Assembly (NCBI GenBank): GCA_030672255.1
Contig: DAOVGU010000133.1
Span: forward strand, 1-8,184
Length of the DNA stretch: 8,184 bases
Direction: 5' to 3'
From: a bacterium
GTDB lineage: Bacteria > Ratteibacteria > UBA8468
In this document: positions 5,832 to 8,184 of the stretch, in pieces
Numbering within the stretch: the stretch's first letter is position 1
Layout: every line of letters begins with the position of its first letter
Translations under genes and position numbers: made by a program
Notes under the pieces: model-generated
The model's input: only the letters and a program-made list of their open reading frames with translations
Database searches by the model: none
What the model was told of the DNA's origin: nothing

Positions 5832-5860
5832 AACCACAGATGGACGCAGATAAACGCAGA
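5829..5860. repeat. ACCACAGAT-type repeat abutting the kinase stop codon
   Basis: TGAAACCACAGAT (5829-5841) is identical to 1908-1920 after trpA, and in both places the TGA is the gene's stop. Three imperfect CGCAGAT/ACAGAT units follow (CACAGAT, CGCAGAT, CGCAGAT), spaced 10-11 bases apart. It is non-coding and of the dispersed intergenic type. Confidence 0.65.
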
Positions 5861-5870
5861 TGTTACAGAG

Positions 5871-5932
5871 TGTCATTCCTGTGAAAACAGGAATCCAATG
5901 GATTCCCGCTCAGAGTCATTGCGGGAATGACA
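5871..5932. repeat. Double-hairpin repeat upstream of lptD
   Basis: Two adjacent hairpins form a unit: ATTCCTGT-GAAA-ACAGGAAT (5875-5894, 8-bp stem with a GNRA-type loop) and ATTCCCGC (5902-5909) with GCGGGAAT (5921-5928). The outer ends TGTCATTCC (5871-5879) and GGAATGACA (5924-5932) are also inverted. Its chance translation gives the 'VIPVKTGIQ' peptide often seen in mis-annotated proteins. That argues that the longer lptD frame from 5860 starts in repeat sequence. Confidence 0.8.
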
Positions 5933-5988
5933 TCAAGGGAAAGATTGACATTTCTGCTTTCGCAGGGGCAGGCTTATCGCTCCTCGCA

Positions 5989-7974
5989 ATGGCAGCTATG
6001 CTGTCAATTATTATGGTAATTACTACTTCTTCTCTTTTTGCTGAGGAAGAGCCAATAAGTTGGAAGGCAGATAGAGCAGAAAGTTACATCAAGGATGGGA
6101 GAATTGTAAAGGTAATTTTAGAGGGTAATGTAGAGATAAAAAGAGGGTCGCTTACCATTAAAGGAGATAAGATAATATATGAGAAAGAGAGGAATGAGAT
6201 TTGGGCTCCTGGAAATGTTGTTTTTCTTCAAGAAGGAAGCAGGATTGAGGGTAAAGATTTGCTCTACAATATCGGAGGGGAGAGCGGTTCTTTAAAAGAG
6301 GTTAGTTTTTTTAGCCCTCCCTGGTATGGGAAGGGAGAGACTGCGGAAATCAAGAAGAAAGGAGAATATCTAATCAAGAATGGCTACATCACTACCTGCG
6401 ATATTGACCCTCCCCATTATCGTTTCCAGGCAAAGCGAATAAAGATCTTTGTGGGTAAAAAACTCGTAGCAAGAAAAATAACTTTTTATGTGAGGAAAGT
6501 TCCCATTCTTTATCTGCCTCACTACAGCCAGAGTTTAGAAAAGGGAGCAGAAAGTGTCTTTAGCTACCTCCTTGGTTATACTGATGACTGGGGGTGGTAT
6601 CTTCTCACCACCTTTACTCCTTTCTGCAAACAATATACCCCCTCTTATCATCTTGACTTTCGTGAAAGAAAGGGAATAGGGGTGGGGTTTGATCTCAAGA
6701 AAAAACCAAAGGATGGAGAGAAGGGAATCTTGAAGACTTACTATATTAAAGAGACCGATACAGAGGAAGAAGATGAAAATCGCTATCGGCTCAGTTACAA
6801 ATATAGGAATATCTGGGAAGAGGAGGGGAGAGATTTAACCCTTCTTTCTGAATTTCACAAATTATCCGATGAGGAATTTTTGAAAGATTATGCCTATAAT
6901 GATTATTTAGAGGAAGAACAGCCAAGAACCTATCTTTCCTTTAGTGAAAGAAAACCGGAGAGATTCCTGAATTTTTTGGTAAGGACTAGAGTTAATGATT
7001 TTTATCCGGTTACGGAAAGGCTTCCTGAAATGAGCCTTGGCTTTCCTATTCAGAATTTAGGAAAGAATCTCTATTTTCGCTCAGAGACGAATCTGGTAAA
7101 TTTGCAGAAGGAAATCGACGATGAGATAAAGAGTTCGGTTCGTCTTGATACCTTCAATGAAATAATGGCTTCTAAGAGGTATGGAGGATGGTTAAACGTC
7201 AGGCCCCACCTCGGTTCCAGATTTACCTTTTATACGGCAGATAGCGAAGGCAATAATGCCTTCCGTTCTCTGGGAGAGGCTGGAGTAGATTTTGGTACTA
7301 AACTCCAAAAACCCTTCACGATAAAGAAAGCCTCTCTTACCCATATTGTAGAACCAAGGGTCTCCCTTGACTGTCGAGAGGTATCTTTAGACCCGGAGGA
7401 ACTTCTGAATTTTGATTCCCTGGATAACCTTCACTCCGATAAATATATCACTCTCCAGTTAATTAACCGGCTTTGTTCAGGGGAAGGAAAGGAAAAATCG
7501 GAACTTTCACGCCTTAATCTTGAGAGCTATTATTCTTTGGTAGAAAGCCGATTTGAGGATGCTTCTTTGATTTTTAGTCTTACACCGAAAGCGAATTGGT
7601 CATTTTCTGCCGAAAGTGATTATGATATCCCGGAAAATCGTTGGAAAACCTCTACTTCCAGTTTTTCCTGGTGGAAAAAGAAATATACTTTTAGTTTGTC
7701 TCACAGCTATGAATATGAGGAGACTGATACCCTCGTTCCCTCCATCTATTGGAAGATCAATCCTGACTGGCAGGCAAGCTTTACTACCTCCTATTGTCTT
7801 GCGGAGAGGGATTTTGAAAGCAGAAAAATCACCCTTTACCGGGATTTACACTGCTGGGCCTCCTCAGTCTCTTTCTATCGGAGCTCTTCCGAACGATCAA
7901 TCTACTTTCTTCTTTATCTCAAAGCGTTCCCGCTACAACCCATTGAATTTACCAGAGAATATGAAATAGAATAA
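5989..7974 (+). CDS. lptD: LPS assembly outer-membrane protein LptD
   Basis: LptD is the outer-membrane barrel that, with the lipoprotein LptE, inserts lipopolysaccharide into the outer leaflet at the end of the Lpt bridge. From ATG 5989 the product has 661 residues: a hydrophobic signal-peptide-like start (MAAMLSIIMVITTSSLFA, cleavage likely before EEE), then an OstA/LptA-like jellyroll at about 20-190 (LEGNVEIKRGSLTIKGDKIIYE, YITTCDIDPPHYRF with Cys137). A long beta-rich barrel of alternating aromatic strands follows, ending YLKAFPLQPIEF. The start is uncertain. The frame is open back to an ATG at 5860, but 5871-5932 is repeat sequence and 5978-5991 matches the trpB-trpA repeat, so even the chosen ATG is repeat-derived. 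The chosen signal peptide lacks a basic N-region; lysines upstream (KGK) would supply one if translation starts earlier. No Shine-Dalgarno is visible. LptE is not in the window. Confidence 0.9.
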   Translation: MAAMLSIIMVITTSSLFAEEEPISWKADRAESYIKDGRIVKVILEGNVEIKRGSLTIKGDKIIYEKERNEIWAPGNVVFLQEGSRIEGKDLLYNIGGESGSLKEVSFFSPPWYGKGETAEIKKKGEYLIKNGYITTCDIDPPHYRFQAKRIKIFVGKKLVARKITFYVRKVPILYLPHYSQSLEKGAESVFSYLLGYTDDWGWYLLTTFTPFCKQYTPSYHLDFRERKGIGVGFDLKKKPKDGEKGILKTYYIKETDTEEEDENRYRLSYKYRNIWEEEGRDLTLLSEFHKLSDEEFLKDYAYNDYLEEEQPRTYLSFSERKPERFLNFLVRTRVNDFYPVTERLPEMSLGFPIQNLGKNLYFRSETNLVNLQKEIDDEIKSSVRLDTFNEIMASKRYGGWLNVRPHLGSRFTFYTADSEGNNAFRSLGEAGVDFGTKLQKPFTIKKASLTHIVEPRVSLDCREVSLDPEELLNFDSLDNLHSDKYITLQLINRLCSGEGKEKSELSRLNLESYYSLVESRFEDASLIFSLTPKANWSFSAESDYDIPENRWKTSTSSFSWWKKKYTFSLSHSYEYEETDTLVPSIYWKINPDWQASFTTSYCLAERDFESRKITLYRDLHCWASSVSFYRSSSERSIYFLLYLKAFPLQPIEFTREYEIE

Positions 7975-8184
7975 GGAGGCTCGGAGGTTCACTTCAGCGG
8001 CACGGACGCTGTGCGACGAGTAAGGAGCACGAAATAGCGTTGGGGTGCCAGTGCGATGAATAAAGAGCACTGTTTGGCACGCCCGCCGAGATGTGAGGCG
8101 GGCCGGCTTGCCGAAGGCAAGGAGATTGTGAGCACCCTGCCTGACGAAGCGATAGCTGAGGAGACCGCAGTGATGCTCGCTATG
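7975..8184. repeat. Non-coding repeat mosaic after lptD, running to window end
   Basis: I find no gene here. The stretch contains two variants of one 20-base unit, GTGCGACGAGTAAGGAGCAC (8011-8030) and GTGCGATGAATAAAGAGCAC (8051-8070), differing at three positions. Hairpins are CAGTGC/GCACTG (8049-8054 with 8067-8072), GCCCGCC/GGCGGGC (8081-8087 with 8097-8103) and CTTGCC-GAA-GGCAAG (8107-8121). The 39-base block 8128-8166 is the exact inverted copy of 4444-4482. The lptD stop merges into a perfect Shine-Dalgarno-like AAGGAGG (7973-7979), yet no start codon with a long frame follows. Confidence 0.75.
8128..8166 (-). repeat. 39-bp repeat, inverted copy of 4444-4482
   Basis: This is an exact reverse-complement match over 39 bases to the element upstream of the kinase gene. 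Together the two copies flank the kinase and lptD genes as an inverted pair about 3.6 kb apart. Confidence 0.85.

Noticed and set aside
5860..5988. N-terminal extension of LptD from ATG 5860
   Set aside because: The added residues (VIPVKTGIQ and following) are repeat translation, and no ribosome binding site precedes 5860. The possibility is kept as an alternative because the lysines would improve the signal peptide.
7616..7969. 117-codon forward frame inside lptD
   Set aside because: It is a shadow of the lptD barrel-coding sequence in another frame with no recognisable family features.

Overview
The window looks like a piece of a chromosome from a Gram-negative (diderm) bacterium of moderate GC content. 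The evidence is an LptD-type outer-membrane lipopolysaccharide assembly protein together with ordinary bacterial housekeeping genes. Compact genes separated by dispersed palindromic repeats, a radical SAM enzyme of the AmmeMemoRadiSam type and the style of the proteins suggest an uncultured lineage such as Omnitrophota. This assignment is an inference from general resemblance, not from a search.

Positions 1-3932 are all forward: a 5'-truncated trpB, trpA, a TIM-barrel sugar phosphate isomerase/epimerase-like gene and an amrS-like radical SAM gene. TrpB and TrpA form tryptophan synthase, the last step of tryptophan synthesis. The isomerase-like gene and amrS overlap by 4 bases (ATGA) and are probably translationally coupled. 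trpB and trpA, and trpA and the isomerase gene, are separated by two different hairpin-forming repeats.

Positions 3945-4381 hold a small reverse-strand operon that converges on amrS. It contains a 71-residue basic zinc-ribbon protein of unknown function and rpsU (ribosomal protein bS21), which overlap by GTGA. A good sigma-70-like promoter sits so close to the first ATG that the mRNA is predicted to be leaderless.

Positions 4346-4901 contain no gene I can support. They hold a 309-bp element bounded by an 18-bp perfect inverted repeat (4420-4728) and a second foldable block (4750-4892) that ends next to the following start codon.

Positions 4902-7974 carry a PfkB-family sugar or nucleoside kinase and lptD, separated by two repeats. 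The apparent N-terminus of lptD is made of repeat sequence. Positions 7975-8184 are non-coding and contain an inverted copy of parts of the 4420-4728 element: a 39-bp perfect match and a 26/28-bp match.

The main theme of the window is repeat colonisation of nearly every intergenic gap. Repeats lie directly against stop codons, and probably inside the start region of lptD. The best candidate for new gene-level biology is the zinc-ribbon/bS21 pair.
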